Positions 42,388 to 51,135 of a stretch of 64,000 nucleotides of DNA are shown in pieces; position 1 is the stretch's first letter; every line of letters begins with the position of its first letter. A program made the position numbers and the translations under genes. The stretch is taken from NCBI GenBank assembly GCA_016124855.1, contig WGMX01000009.1, forward strand, positions 124,001-188,000. The letters are read 5' to 3'. The stretch comes from Anaerolineaceae bacterium (lineage in GTDB: Bacteria; Chloroflexota; Anaerolineae; Aggregatilineales; Phototrophicaceae). A model generated the notes under the pieces. The model was not told the DNA's origin. It made no database searches and saw only the letters and a list, made by a program, of their open reading frames with translations.

Positions 42388-43272
42388 TTAGTCGCCGCTT
42401 GGGACAGGCTCTTTCTGAATTTTGCGGTCTTTTTTGTGCTTAGGTGTATAGGTGGCTTCGCCGCTCAAGATTTGTCCTAAACGGAACATGTCGGTTCGAG
42501 AAGTCAAATCGAGGCTGATGGGCGTTACGGACACAACATGGTCATGCAATACGGCGTAAACATCGGAGTCAGGTTCTGTCTGAGACGGGTCTGCGTCGAA
42601 GTGATAGCCCAAACGACCAACATCAGAGAGCGCAACCCGCTCTGGACGTGTGGGCCAAAATACGCGTCGGCGTGATAAGCGTGTAATCCGCCATTCAGTG
42701 TTCATGGTGGCGTTTGCGGGTACTTCGATTTTCAATACGTCCACATCGTCAGGACGGTGGGGATTTTGAATCAACCATTCACCAAACTGCCGACCAAAAC
42801 CTGCTGCCGCAGTAAAATCCACATCGGTTGAGTAGCTGAGATGCAAATCTTGCGGCATCTGCTGGGAGATCGCAATCGCCGGAATGTCCAAACTAGCGGC
42901 TTCAAGAGCGGCACCAACTGTACCGGAGATGGTTACACCATTGCCTGTGTTTTCGCCGTAATTGATGCCTGACACGACCAAAGATGGTAGACGATCCGAC
43001 AGCTCCAAAACGCCGTGCTGCACAGCCTGTGCTGGCGTGCCATCAACCGCATAAGCTTTATAGGGATAGCCCTTACCATTTTGGGGCAGCTCGTAGGGGA
43101 ATATGCGACCTTCGCTGGTTCCGGGTAGACTGCGACCCATGCCTGACTGCTGTTCGCGCGGCGCGACGACCAGAATATCTCCGATTTCGGCGAATGCCCC
43201 GGCAACTGCCCATAAGCCCGGCGAAGCGATTCCGTCATCGTTGGTAAATAATATAAGCGGACGTTGACTCAT
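42388..43272 (-). CDS. surE: 5'/3'-nucleotidase SurE
   Basis: A 294-residue SurE. The N-terminal metal-binding segment ILFTNDDGIASPGL, the VAPREQQSGMGRSLP segment, GTPAQAVQHGVLEL and SGINYGENTGNGVTISGTVGA all match the SurE core. It is a cytoplasmic survival/nucleotidase enzyme that dephosphorylates nucleoside 5'- or 3'-monophosphates with a divalent metal. The C-terminal extension after residue 270 is basic (HKKDRKIQKE). Stands alone. Confidence 0.93.
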   Translation of the reverse strand: MSQRPLILFTNDDGIASPGLWAVAGAFAEIGDILVVAPREQQSGMGRSLPGTSEGRIFPYELPQNGKGYPYKAYAVDGTPAQAVQHGVLELSDRLPSLVVSGINYGENTGNGVTISGTVGAALEAASLDIPAIAISQQMPQDLHLSYSTDVDFTAAAGFGRQFGEWLIQNPHRPDDVDVLKIEVPANATMNTEWRITRLSRRRVFWPTRPERVALSDVGRLGYHFDADPSQTEPDSDVYAVLHDHVVSVTPISLDLTSRTDMFRLGQILSGEATYTPKHKKDRKIQKEPVPSGD

Positions 43273-43508
43273 AATCTTAACTGCTTCCTAACTGTTAGCC
43301 TGCCATCAGACGATGACAGTTAATCTTACATTCCATGTGAACATAGAATATTTAAGAGCATATCAAGACTTCACGCTATATTTACTTAAAATTTAGTTAA
43401 GATTAAGGGGAAAAGCCAAAATACCCAGCCAATTAGCTGAGGATTCATTAAATTATCAACACTGTGTCCACTTTATTGCATTAACTTAGCAGTAGCGATC
43501 AACGAATC

Positions 43509-44603
43509 TTATTTGAGACGTTGATCGTATTGACACTCGATGCCCAAGGTTTGCGCGATATGGAGACCTGCCATTTGCAGGTCAGTCTGTGCGTTGTACA
43601 AGGTTAGCGGAGTCACCGTTTCTTCGGGGGTGTCCACTGGTTGCTTGGCCTGATTTTCTTCTATCGTATGGGGCTGCTCGAGCACATTACGGAAACTGCC
43701 ATCCTTCAAGTGAAGGTTAATTTCGCCGTGATAGGTAATGTGTTTTTTACCTTTGCGGTTAACGACTTCGCTGACATAGACCGAGTCAACGCTCTCTTTA
43801 GCCACCTGCCATGCGGTTCTGCCGCCGCGTTTGCCCTCGACACCGTTATTGTCAATGACAACCCGATTTGGCCTGTTAACCAGTTCATAGAATGTATACA
43901 GCATCATACCGATCAGGAAAACACCAACCACGATGCCGAGGTACGGTAAAAATTCGGGCTTCGGCAGCGCGATGACTCCCGTAAGGGTCACAATACTCAG
44001 TACAAAGTAGGCAATTACCAACAGGGCATACCATATCAGGCGGATGACACGCTGGCGTGTCCATTGTCCTGACCGAATAAATTGCAGGGCGGATTGGCGT
44101 GTCAGAGTCCATTGATCGAATTCTAGCGGAAGCGAGCGTAATGGGGGCGGAGGCGCACTGATAGATGCGGCTGCGGCTTCTCCGGTTCGATCTGGCTCGA
44201 TTAAGTTGAAAGGACGCTGCACTGTTCGTGCAAGTGTACGTCCGGCTTCTGCCGCAACGTCGTTAAAAACAGTGGTGTCTGGATCAGGCCAGCGTGCGAG
44301 CTCGCACCAACGGCTGCCGCGCTGCTCGGCGAGTTCCGGTTCAACCAACAAACCTAGATGCCAGCTTCCATCCTCGTAAGACCAACCGAGCACAATGCGC
44401 TGTACATCATCCAGCGACAATTTGCCACCTTTGGGAAGACGACGTTTGCTCCCGAAGATTTCAATGTAAGTGATTGGTTTGTCGGGTTGGGCTTCAAGCA
44501 GAAGGCGTTCTTGCCCGTTGCTGGTGCTTATCAGCCGCCAGTGGTCAATATTATGCTCGATTGTCAGGTTTCCACCAGCAGAAATTCGGTCCATCCGGTT
44601 CAT
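43509..44603 (-). CDS. Membrane protein of unknown function
   Basis: About 364 residues from ATG 44603 (MNRMDRISAGG); the longer frame starts at 44684 but its N-terminus looks random. Two adjacent transmembrane helices lie near residue 200-250 (LIWYALLVIAYFVLSIVTLT and GIVVGVFLIGMMLYTFYELV). The N-terminal 170 residues and the C-terminal 110 residues are soluble and beta-rich (VVIDNNGVEGKRGGRTAWQV). No family recognised. An inner-membrane sensor or scaffold is possible but unsupported. Confidence 0.6.
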   Translation of the reverse strand: MNRMDRISAGGNLTIEHNIDHWRLISTSNGQERLLLEAQPDKPITYIEIFGSKRRLPKGGKLSLDDVQRIVLGWSYEDGSWHLGLLVEPELAEQRGSRWCELARWPDPDTTVFNDVAAEAGRTLARTVQRPFNLIEPDRTGEAAAASISAPPPPLRSLPLEFDQWTLTRQSALQFIRSGQWTRQRVIRLIWYALLVIAYFVLSIVTLTGVIALPKPEFLPYLGIVVGVFLIGMMLYTFYELVNRPNRVVIDNNGVEGKRGGRTAWQVAKESVDSVYVSEVVNRKGKKHITYHGEINLHLKDGSFRNVLEQPHTIEENQAKQPVDTPEETVTPLTLYNAQTDLQMAGLHIAQTLGIECQYDQRLK

Positions 44604-44767
44604 CACTTTGCTTGTTGTCAATAAGAGTGACCAGTTTACCGCGCACACCGTTGACTGGCTAGACTCATCTTGACAGCTTCTCATGGAAGGATTATCTAAA
44701 TGAAACGAGGACGATGTAACGCGCCCTCGTTCTAAAATTCGGGTTCAGCTGTACGTCGTGGCAGTAC

Positions 44768-45649
44768 TTACAAGCGCCGTCCACTGAAATACCGTGTCAG
44801 TAAATCTTTGCGCACGAACAGGAAAATCAGCAGTGCGGCTAAAAATCCAGACACATGTGCGGAATGGCTTACGCCGCCGACATTTTGTTGTTGAAGGAAT
44901 GTGAATATGGATGATATAAATTCTTGACCGAGGAAAAAGATCAACAGCAGAAAGGCTGGCAATTTAATCGTCCAGCGCCAAACGGGAGCGCCCTGCACCC
45001 ATTTCACGCCGGCTAGCTTTAACACGGCTACGACTGGCACACGTAAAATAATCCCAATGCCCCAGAACGAAGTGACCATCGCACCCGGAAATAAGACCAG
45101 ATAAGCGCCCATGACGCCTGCGATTGCGCCGCTTGCCCCAATGCTTGGTATGTCATTGTGTGCAGTGTTAAAGACTTCCGCACCAATGCCAGCGACCATG
45201 CCGGCAATCAGATAGAAGGCTAAGAAGCGCCATGATCCACAGGCATCTTCTACGCGGCGACCGAACGCCCACAAGTAAATCATGTTACCGATGAGATGCC
45301 ACATATCGCCGTGCATAAACATGCTGGTGAAAGTTGAAAAAGCCCCGATACTTAATGCGTCGCGCATGAATATTCCGCGATAGCCCATTGTCCAGACCTG
45401 CGAAATATAATTGTTCAGACGTGCCATGCCTTCAACCGGATCGGTTTTGAGAAGGGACGAACCCTGATACAAATCTGGCCCCTGAAAAATCATGAAAATC
45501 AAGGAATTCGCCACAATTAGCAAAATCGTCATGATCGGTACCGTACGGTAGCGAACATTACCACTATCCGTCAGCGGAGTAGGGGTCACAAACGACATGA
45601 TGAACAATGTCACCATGAGATAGAGTAAAAAGTCGAGCAGAATGAGCAT
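44768..45649 (-). CDS. Rhomboid-family intramembrane serine protease
   Basis: A 293-residue membrane protein with about seven helices. The rhomboid features are all present: HGDMWHLIGNMIYLWAFG (His-x-x-x-His/Asn segment in helix 2), catalytic Ser173 in SIGASGAIAGVMG, and catalytic His265 in SHSAHVSGFLAA. The C-terminus is basic. It cleaves transmembrane substrates within the membrane; substrates are unknown. The TPR gene upstream ends about 30 bases before it starts, so the two may be co-transcribed. Confidence 0.92.
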   Translation of the reverse strand: MLILLDFLLYLMVTLFIMSFVTPTPLTDSGNVRYRTVPIMTILLIVANSLIFMIFQGPDLYQGSSLLKTDPVEGMARLNNYISQVWTMGYRGIFMRDALSIGAFSTFTSMFMHGDMWHLIGNMIYLWAFGRRVEDACGSWRFLAFYLIAGMVAGIGAEVFNTAHNDIPSIGASGAIAGVMGAYLVLFPGAMVTSFWGIGIILRVPVVAVLKLAGVKWVQGAPVWRWTIKLPAFLLLIFFLGQEFISSIFTFLQQQNVGGVSHSAHVSGFLAALLIFLFVRKDLLTRYFSGRRL

Positions 45650-45679
45650 GTTGGTTGGCCTTGGTTTCGCCCTAAAGCA

Positions 45680-47365
45680 TTATTGATCTTTGATCATGTC
45701 TTGAATCGTCGGCACGTAAAACTGTGGTGATCCGTTTCGCAGCAAACCTATGGCTGTGCTGAATACCAATACAAAGGCCGCTGCCAGCAGCACGGCCCCA
45801 GCGATGCCGATCACAACACGGACGGCTGTTGGAATAATCGGCAGATGGGTGGCTTCTTCTTCGGGTTCACCCATAATGGCTTTGACGACATCTTCTTTCT
45901 CAGCTTCTGCTTTTGGCTTAGGTGCTTTTACGGGAACGCTGCCACCGAACCATGAAGCAATGGGTTTTTGCTGCGGGGAGGAGGTCGCCGTGACCAGCAA
46001 ATACGCGCCCAAGATACTCATTACAATGCCGCCAATGCGGCTTGGCCCCAAGAGTGCTAAGTTGAGGCCTGCATCTTGAAAGCCCATCAATAAATACAGG
46101 AAACCAACGCCTAGCGCCTCGCGAACTGCCAAGCCGATGCTGCCGCGTTCTTTGTCACTCATATGGGGCATGAACTCGGTCAGTTTTTTGTCAGCCAGTT
46201 GGCCTTCTTTGCTGCGTGTACCAAGCTGGGCGGCTTCTTCATAATAAGTCGCGGCCTCTTTGCGCAGCCCCATATCTTCGGCCAACTGCGCGCGCCGGAA
46301 GGTAATTTTTTGGCTTTTTGGATAGACTGGAATGGCGAGATCAAGCGCTTGTAAGGCTTTTTGAGGCTCGTGTTCGACGAAATACTCGACAATTTGCATC
46401 ACCGTCTTTTCGCCGGCTTCTGGTAGTTGAACAAGCTTCAGGCGTAAGTCGTCGGCTTCACCTTCCAATTTTTGATATTTAGCAATGTCAATCGCCGTTA
46501 AATAAATAGATGGATGGGTTGTGCCGCTGTTGAGGGCGTTCCAGACTAATTCACGAGCGTCATCAATATATTTCAAGCGAGAGAGATAACGGACGGCGTT
46601 ACCCAACGCTGCCTCGTTATCAATCTCAATTTCGAGTACACGTACCCACTGTTCGATGGCTTCCTCAATCTTGTTCTTGTTGAGCAGGGATTGTGCTTGA
46701 TTGAGATAGTTCTTAATTTGGGTCGTTTCGGCTGTGGTCAGGCTGGCTTTTTTGGGGGCGGCGGCCTGTTTGGTTTCTTCGCCCTGTTCCTCTCCATAGA
46801 CTGCTCGTAAATCCTTCAAGCCATTACTGGTCGAGGTTGAGGTACGGGTAACAGCCACTTCATCGGTTGCCCGTTTGGTCGGGATTTTCATTTCGTTGGT
46901 CGAGGTTACACTTAGAACCGCACCTAAATCCGGTGTCAGCCCCATGTCTTCCATCTCGGCTGTGACTTGCGGTTTCATGGTGCTGCCAACCGCCTGCATT
47001 TCATCCGTTGAAATACGCAGCGAATTCCAGTTTGATGTTTCGGATTTGGCAGGAGCGGGTGCTTTGCTTTGAGGCGGCGTTGGTTTGACTGGCGCGGCTG
47101 CGGTACTGCCGCCAGCACCGGCATCAACCGACAATTTGCTGATGAGCGCTTTCGTCTGTTCATTGCCCGGGTTGAGCTTCAGCGCCCGTTCCAGACATTG
47201 AATTTTTTTCCGTGGTTCTGGCATTGTCCGCGACAGCCATAACCATGCCATTTCGTTTTTGGGTTCGATCTTTAAAGACTCCATGAGCAGCTCGCGGCCT
47301 TTCACAGCGTCTCTTTGATCGCGAATGGCGACGACCCCTTGTTCAAATAGGGTTTTCGCGTCCAT
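45680..47365 (-). CDS. TPR protein with C-terminal membrane helices
   Basis: About 561 residues. N-terminal TPR-like helices (residues 5-70, GVVAIRDQRDAVKGRELLMES and NEMAWLWLSRTM) are followed by an Ala/Pro-rich linker (AAPVKPTPPQSKAPAPAKSE). A second TPR region spans about 215-400. Four hydrophobic segments lie in the last 170 residues (GGIVMSILGAYLLVTATS and VVIGIAGAVLLAAAFVLVF). It is probably a scaffold fixed in the membrane. It lies just upstream of the rhomboid gene. ATG 47365 is preferred over TTG 47368. Confidence 0.8.
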   Translation of the reverse strand: MDAKTLFEQGVVAIRDQRDAVKGRELLMESLKIEPKNEMAWLWLSRTMPEPRKKIQCLERALKLNPGNEQTKALISKLSVDAGAGGSTAAAPVKPTPPQSKAPAPAKSETSNWNSLRISTDEMQAVGSTMKPQVTAEMEDMGLTPDLGAVLSVTSTNEMKIPTKRATDEVAVTRTSTSTSNGLKDLRAVYGEEQGEETKQAAAPKKASLTTAETTQIKNYLNQAQSLLNKNKIEEAIEQWVRVLEIEIDNEAALGNAVRYLSRLKYIDDARELVWNALNSGTTHPSIYLTAIDIAKYQKLEGEADDLRLKLVQLPEAGEKTVMQIVEYFVEHEPQKALQALDLAIPVYPKSQKITFRRAQLAEDMGLRKEAATYYEEAAQLGTRSKEGQLADKKLTEFMPHMSDKERGSIGLAVREALGVGFLYLLMGFQDAGLNLALLGPSRIGGIVMSILGAYLLVTATSSPQQKPIASWFGGSVPVKAPKPKAEAEKEDVVKAIMGEPEEEATHLPIIPTAVRVVIGIAGAVLLAAAFVLVFSTAIGLLRNGSPQFYVPTIQDMIKDQ

Positions 47366-47368
47366 CAA

Positions 47369-47566
47369 TTCATTTCCCCCGCCAGTTCATAAGTGTTGTT
47401 TAATAACGATTGTATTATAAATTCGTGTTTTTCGTCTCAATCCTTTCAGAAACGTAACGGCTTATGAATGTATTGAAATAGTGCGGATATTTATCGAATT
47501 GAAGCCTGTACTCTAATGTTAGTTATGAATACGATTGATGATTTAGACAATTGAATGATTTAAATA
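47369..47566. other. Intergenic region between TPR gene and repeat copy 2
   Basis: AT-rich (TATAAATTCGTGTTTTTCG and GATTTAAATAATTT) with no gene visible. It probably carries the promoter of the TPR/rhomboid pair, but I cannot define it. Confidence 0.35.
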
Positions 47567-47771
47567 ATTTGCAGTTTTTGCATATTTCCCGCCGAAATGA
47601 CAGGCGAGATGTTCCCGTGTATCCGCTGAATTGACAATTTGTGCCGGCGGGAGGCACAGCTGATGGCGCTGAAATGACGCTTTTGCAGCGGATTGTTCCC
47701 GTATGTCCGCCCCGTTGCAAATGTGGATGTCGCTGCAACGGATGTGAGGGAGGAATCCGCCGAAAATGCAG
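47567..47771 (-). repeat. Structured dispersed repeat, copy 2 (same family as 15849-16050)
   Basis: The reverse complement of this segment aligns with 15849-16050 along its length. Shared words: TGCATTTTCGGCGG, GCGTCATTTCAGCGC, AAATTGTC and ATTCAGCGG, CATTTCGGCGGG. The hairpin CCGTTGCA (47712-47719) with TGCAACGG (47734-47741) lies at the same relative position as the hairpin in copy 1 but has different bases, as if stem pairing were kept while sequence drifted. All three frames on the minus strand are open here too. Function unknown. Confidence 0.75.
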
Positions 47772-48248
47772 TTACCAGAAGCAAGAAGCAAGGTACAAGA
47801 AAAGACAAAGGCAATGCCATTGAACCGCAGAGTCGCTATGAAATAACATCACACCCGAAGATGAAAATAGTGCATCCAGAACCCCCACCCCAGCCCTCCC
47901 CCGCAAGCGATGGAGGGAGCAATGCAGGTTATTTTCAGAGCAGATTCACAGAGTGAGTTCATTGTGTTTCGCATAAGAAATTTCAGAGCAAATATCGAGA
48001 TTTGAGAGAGAAACAAACCTTATTATAGAACAAATGTGCATAAAATGTCAATACGATTCGGTTCGAGTTTTCAAACACTTCTCAGAGGCTAATTGAAAGG
48101 ATTGATTCATTCCAAAACGGGCGGGTCAGAGACACCGCCCCTACAGAAAACCGTGTGTATGTATCGAATGTATATTTTAGCGACACGATTATTCAAAAGG
48201 CTTCTCAGAATTGAAATTGATTATCTCTAACCGATGTTATGAGATTGA
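47772..48248. other. Intergenic region between repeat copy 2 and the VWA operon end
   Basis: 476 bases, no gene. Holds a C-rich block near 47881 (CCCCCACCCCAGCCCTCCCC) that pairs poorly with GGAGGG downstream, and a hairpin ACGGGCGGGTC...GACACCGCCC with CCCTACA tail at 48118-48143. Confidence 0.4.
48118..48143. repeat. GGGCGGGTC hairpin with CCCTACA tail
   Basis: GGGCGGGTC pairs with GACACCGCCC (one bulge), followed by CTACAG. It is one of the intergenic hairpins with a common CCCTACA end. Confidence 0.5.
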
Positions 48249-51092
48249 CTATTTTCGTTCTTTGCGCTTCTTCAACAGTTCACCTGCGACGTTACCGGGG
48301 TCTTTGGGCGTAGTCACTACAGGTTGGCTTGGACGTTCCGCCGTTGGAGTTTCCGCCCCGCCTTCACCCCGTGAGGATAGGCCTGTAATTGGGTTGGCTG
48401 CCCCGCTTTCGTCTGTTCGTGTTCGGGCACGCTGTTTGGCATCCAAAAGGGTGGACATGCGCTCAGAAGTCGCCTCAACGGCTTGCACCCGACCAAACAA
48501 GGCTTGTCGCAATTTTAACAAGTCGGTACGTGTGACGATCAAACGCCGCACTGCAATATCGAAGGGAAGCAGCAACATGGCGATGAGCAAAAGCAGTGGA
48601 GAGATAGACGTTCCAGCTACATTGGCACGTAAATTGTGGCTAAAGACTGCGCCATTGTCATCGACCAATGAGCGTCCGCCGGTGAGGTCACCCAGACTCT
48701 TTAGAAGTGCCGTGCCATCACTGCGCTTGCTGCGGTCATATTCTGCTGAGTAGCTCATTACCCATCCGGTTGTCTGGGTGAGTTTTAAGCTTTGGTCAGC
48801 GGGATTATTACCCTGTACCGATAACAGGTAAGCTCCCTCGGCATTGGGCGCGAAGGTCGCTTCGTAGCGTCCCGGCGCGACCTGTTGTAACGTCTGAAGG
48901 TTAGGATTGCCATTGGGGTCCACCAATGAGAATTGGAGATTTAAGCCATTGAGGAACGCGCCGTTGTTATCACGCGCATCAACGATCAACCGTGCTTGCT
49001 CACCCTCCATCACCACGCGGCTTTCGAGATTGTTGGTCGTACCTTCGGTGATCGTCCAACGCACCGCTTGATCCCAGAAACGCACGAAATCTGACCAACT
49101 CACCCAATTCGCACCCCAACGCGCAGTGGCGTCGCTGGTGAAGGCTACCGAGCGCCCCAACCCGTACTGCCACGACGCTAATAACGGGTCTTTGAAGGGA
49201 TCGGGGCCGCGCAAGATAACTTCAGCGGTTTGTTTAGCTGTGGTCGCGACATATCCCAGCAGTGTAGGGGCGCTGGTAATGCCATTCATAATCGGGCTGT
49301 TGGAGGTGAGGGTTGGAACAAAAGCATTTTCGATAATGTAGGAACGGGTCGCCAACACAGTTTCCTGCGTGAAGATTGTGGGTATCTCGTCGGCAGTGAT
49401 GACACTGTGGAAGTTGCCTCCACCAGCGTTTGCCATCGCTTGAAGAAAACCCGGCACTGAAGTGCCGATGGCGATGACGGAAGTGGTTACGCCGTTATCT
49501 TCATACAATTTTCTGCTAATCTCAACCAATCCGGTTGGATCCGCGCCACCATCCGTGAGCAAGATAATATGTTTTCGGGCTGAGGGTTCACTGCCGATTT
49601 CTTGGGCGACCAGTGTCATGCCCGCCAGAATATCCGTACCGCCGCTGGCACGGAGCGTGGCGACCAATCTTTCCAAGGCAACACGATCACGCACATCTTG
49701 AATATGGGCGATCCAATAGCCGACAGCATCGAAGGATACGACACCTGCGCGATCATTGGGTTGCAGTAAATCGACCGAGCGAATGATGGCTTCCTTCGCC
49801 AATTCAATATTGGGTATTCCGCTTGGGCTGGGAGCATCCATACTGCCTGAACGGTCAATGACGTAGGCAATGGTTAGCTGCGGGATACGCTTCTGGTCTT
49901 TAATCTGCGACTCCACTGGTAGAGTGTCTTCCAGTGGAGTCTTAAAGTAACCACCCGGCCCATAGGTTTGCGGGCCGCCGACCGCTAATAAGCCGCCGCC
50001 TAAATCACGCACATAACTTTGCAAAACGGTCATGCGCTGGGGCGAGAGATGAGTAGCCGAAACGTTCGCTAGAATGACACTCTGATACTGCGCTAATCCC
50101 ACCAGCGTGAAGGGCAGTTCGTTGGGTGTGATTAGGTCAACTGTCAGTCCAGCTTGCTCCAAAGCGGGCTTCAGATATTGGACTTCCTCAGCGGTTTCCG
50201 AAACCAAGAGGACACGCGGCGGCCCGATTACGCGGCTGAAGGCTGAAAGTTGATTGTTCTGGTAGAAATTGTCATTGCTGATGGGATCAACTTTCACCTG
50301 AAAATCTTTAAAGCCGGCACCCGTTCCTTGCAACGAAAGCGTATAACTGTTTGTCCCTTGTTGCAGTTGGACATCCTGCTGCTGGATGATTTGCCCTGTT
50401 TGCAGCACGGTTACTCGTGCAGGAGTGGCTGCTTCGGCGTTAATGGTTAAGTTCAGGTCGAAGCGCTGTCCGGCATTAATGGCGCTTGGCACATTCACGC
50501 TGGTCACCTGCACTTCAGGCTTGTCAATCGCCACATAGGGGACGTAACTAATTTCAACACCGGTGGCTGCTGCCAATTGAGCGGCTGAGTCGGCGTTGCC
50601 AATGGTGGGCTGTCCATCACTAAGTACAACAATTCGTTTGGCGCTGTCCGCCGGAAACAAGCCCAATGCCAACCGGATCGCCTGTTCGAGATTGGTGTTC
50701 CCTGTAGGTGGCGAAGACTCAATACGTCCAAATTCGTGGACGCTGCTCACGGGATGTTCAACCAGCGCTTTGCCCCCAAAAAGCACAATACCCGCTTGAT
50801 CATCAGGCTGCATGTTACTCATCGCCTGACGGATGTAAGTCAATCCATCGGCCTGAGCTTGCTGCCCCATACTGTCGGAAACGTCCAGTAGGAAGATGAC
50901 CGTTAATTTGTTAGCGGCCTGAACAATCTGTGCACCTGCTAGCGCTAACACTAAAAGTAGGGTGATAACTGAGCGCAGGATTAGACTGGTGATGTCACGC
51001 GCGCGGCGGTAGGCCTGCCGGGGCCAGCCCCAATACAAGAGTAGGGGGATACAAAGGAGCAAAACCAGCGCGATGGGGGTTGTAAAAGTCAT
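48249..51092 (-). CDS. VWA-domain membrane protein with glutamine-amidotransferase-like fold
   Basis: About 947 residues from ATG 51092; the longer TTG start (51107) is less likely. Two N-terminal helices are followed by a first VWA domain with the MIDAS motif DVSDSMG near residue 70 and a beta-rich stretch. Next comes a GATase1-like fold (VRDLGGGLLAVGGPQTYGPG near 370). A second VWA domain has the MIDAS motif DRSGSMD near 400 and TDGGADPTG near 515. A last transmembrane helix lies near 865. It is the final gene of the MoxR/VWA operon. VWA domains bind metal and mediate protein contacts; the ligand is unknown. Confidence 0.85.
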   Translation of the reverse strand: MTFTTPIALVLLLCIPLLLYWGWPRQAYRRARDITSLILRSVITLLLVLALAGAQIVQAANKLTVIFLLDVSDSMGQQAQADGLTYIRQAMSNMQPDDQAGIVLFGGKALVEHPVSSVHEFGRIESSPPTGNTNLEQAIRLALGLFPADSAKRIVVLSDGQPTIGNADSAAQLAAATGVEISYVPYVAIDKPEVQVTSVNVPSAINAGQRFDLNLTINAEAATPARVTVLQTGQIIQQQDVQLQQGTNSYTLSLQGTGAGFKDFQVKVDPISNDNFYQNNQLSAFSRVIGPPRVLLVSETAEEVQYLKPALEQAGLTVDLITPNELPFTLVGLAQYQSVILANVSATHLSPQRMTVLQSYVRDLGGGLLAVGGPQTYGPGGYFKTPLEDTLPVESQIKDQKRIPQLTIAYVIDRSGSMDAPSPSGIPNIELAKEAIIRSVDLLQPNDRAGVVSFDAVGYWIAHIQDVRDRVALERLVATLRASGGTDILAGMTLVAQEIGSEPSARKHIILLTDGGADPTGLVEISRKLYEDNGVTTSVIAIGTSVPGFLQAMANAGGGNFHSVITADEIPTIFTQETVLATRSYIIENAFVPTLTSNSPIMNGITSAPTLLGYVATTAKQTAEVILRGPDPFKDPLLASWQYGLGRSVAFTSDATARWGANWVSWSDFVRFWDQAVRWTITEGTTNNLESRVVMEGEQARLIVDARDNNGAFLNGLNLQFSLVDPNGNPNLQTLQQVAPGRYEATFAPNAEGAYLLSVQGNNPADQSLKLTQTTGWVMSYSAEYDRSKRSDGTALLKSLGDLTGGRSLVDDNGAVFSHNLRANVAGTSISPLLLLIAMLLLPFDIAVRRLIVTRTDLLKLRQALFGRVQAVEATSERMSTLLDAKQRARTRTDESGAANPITGLSSRGEGGAETPTAERPSQPVVTTPKDPGNVAGELLKKRKERK

Positions 51093-51135
51093 AGCATTGC
51101 CCGGCAACTCTTAAGCAAAAAATGAATCTGGCAGC

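Noticed and set aside
47523-47820. Three minus-strand ORFs across repeat copy 2
   Set aside because: They are the counterparts of the copy 1 ORFs; no ribosome binding site or single conserved frame is apparent.
47881-47931. Intrinsic terminator in the C-rich block
   Set aside because: The arms pair poorly and no T tract follows on either strand.
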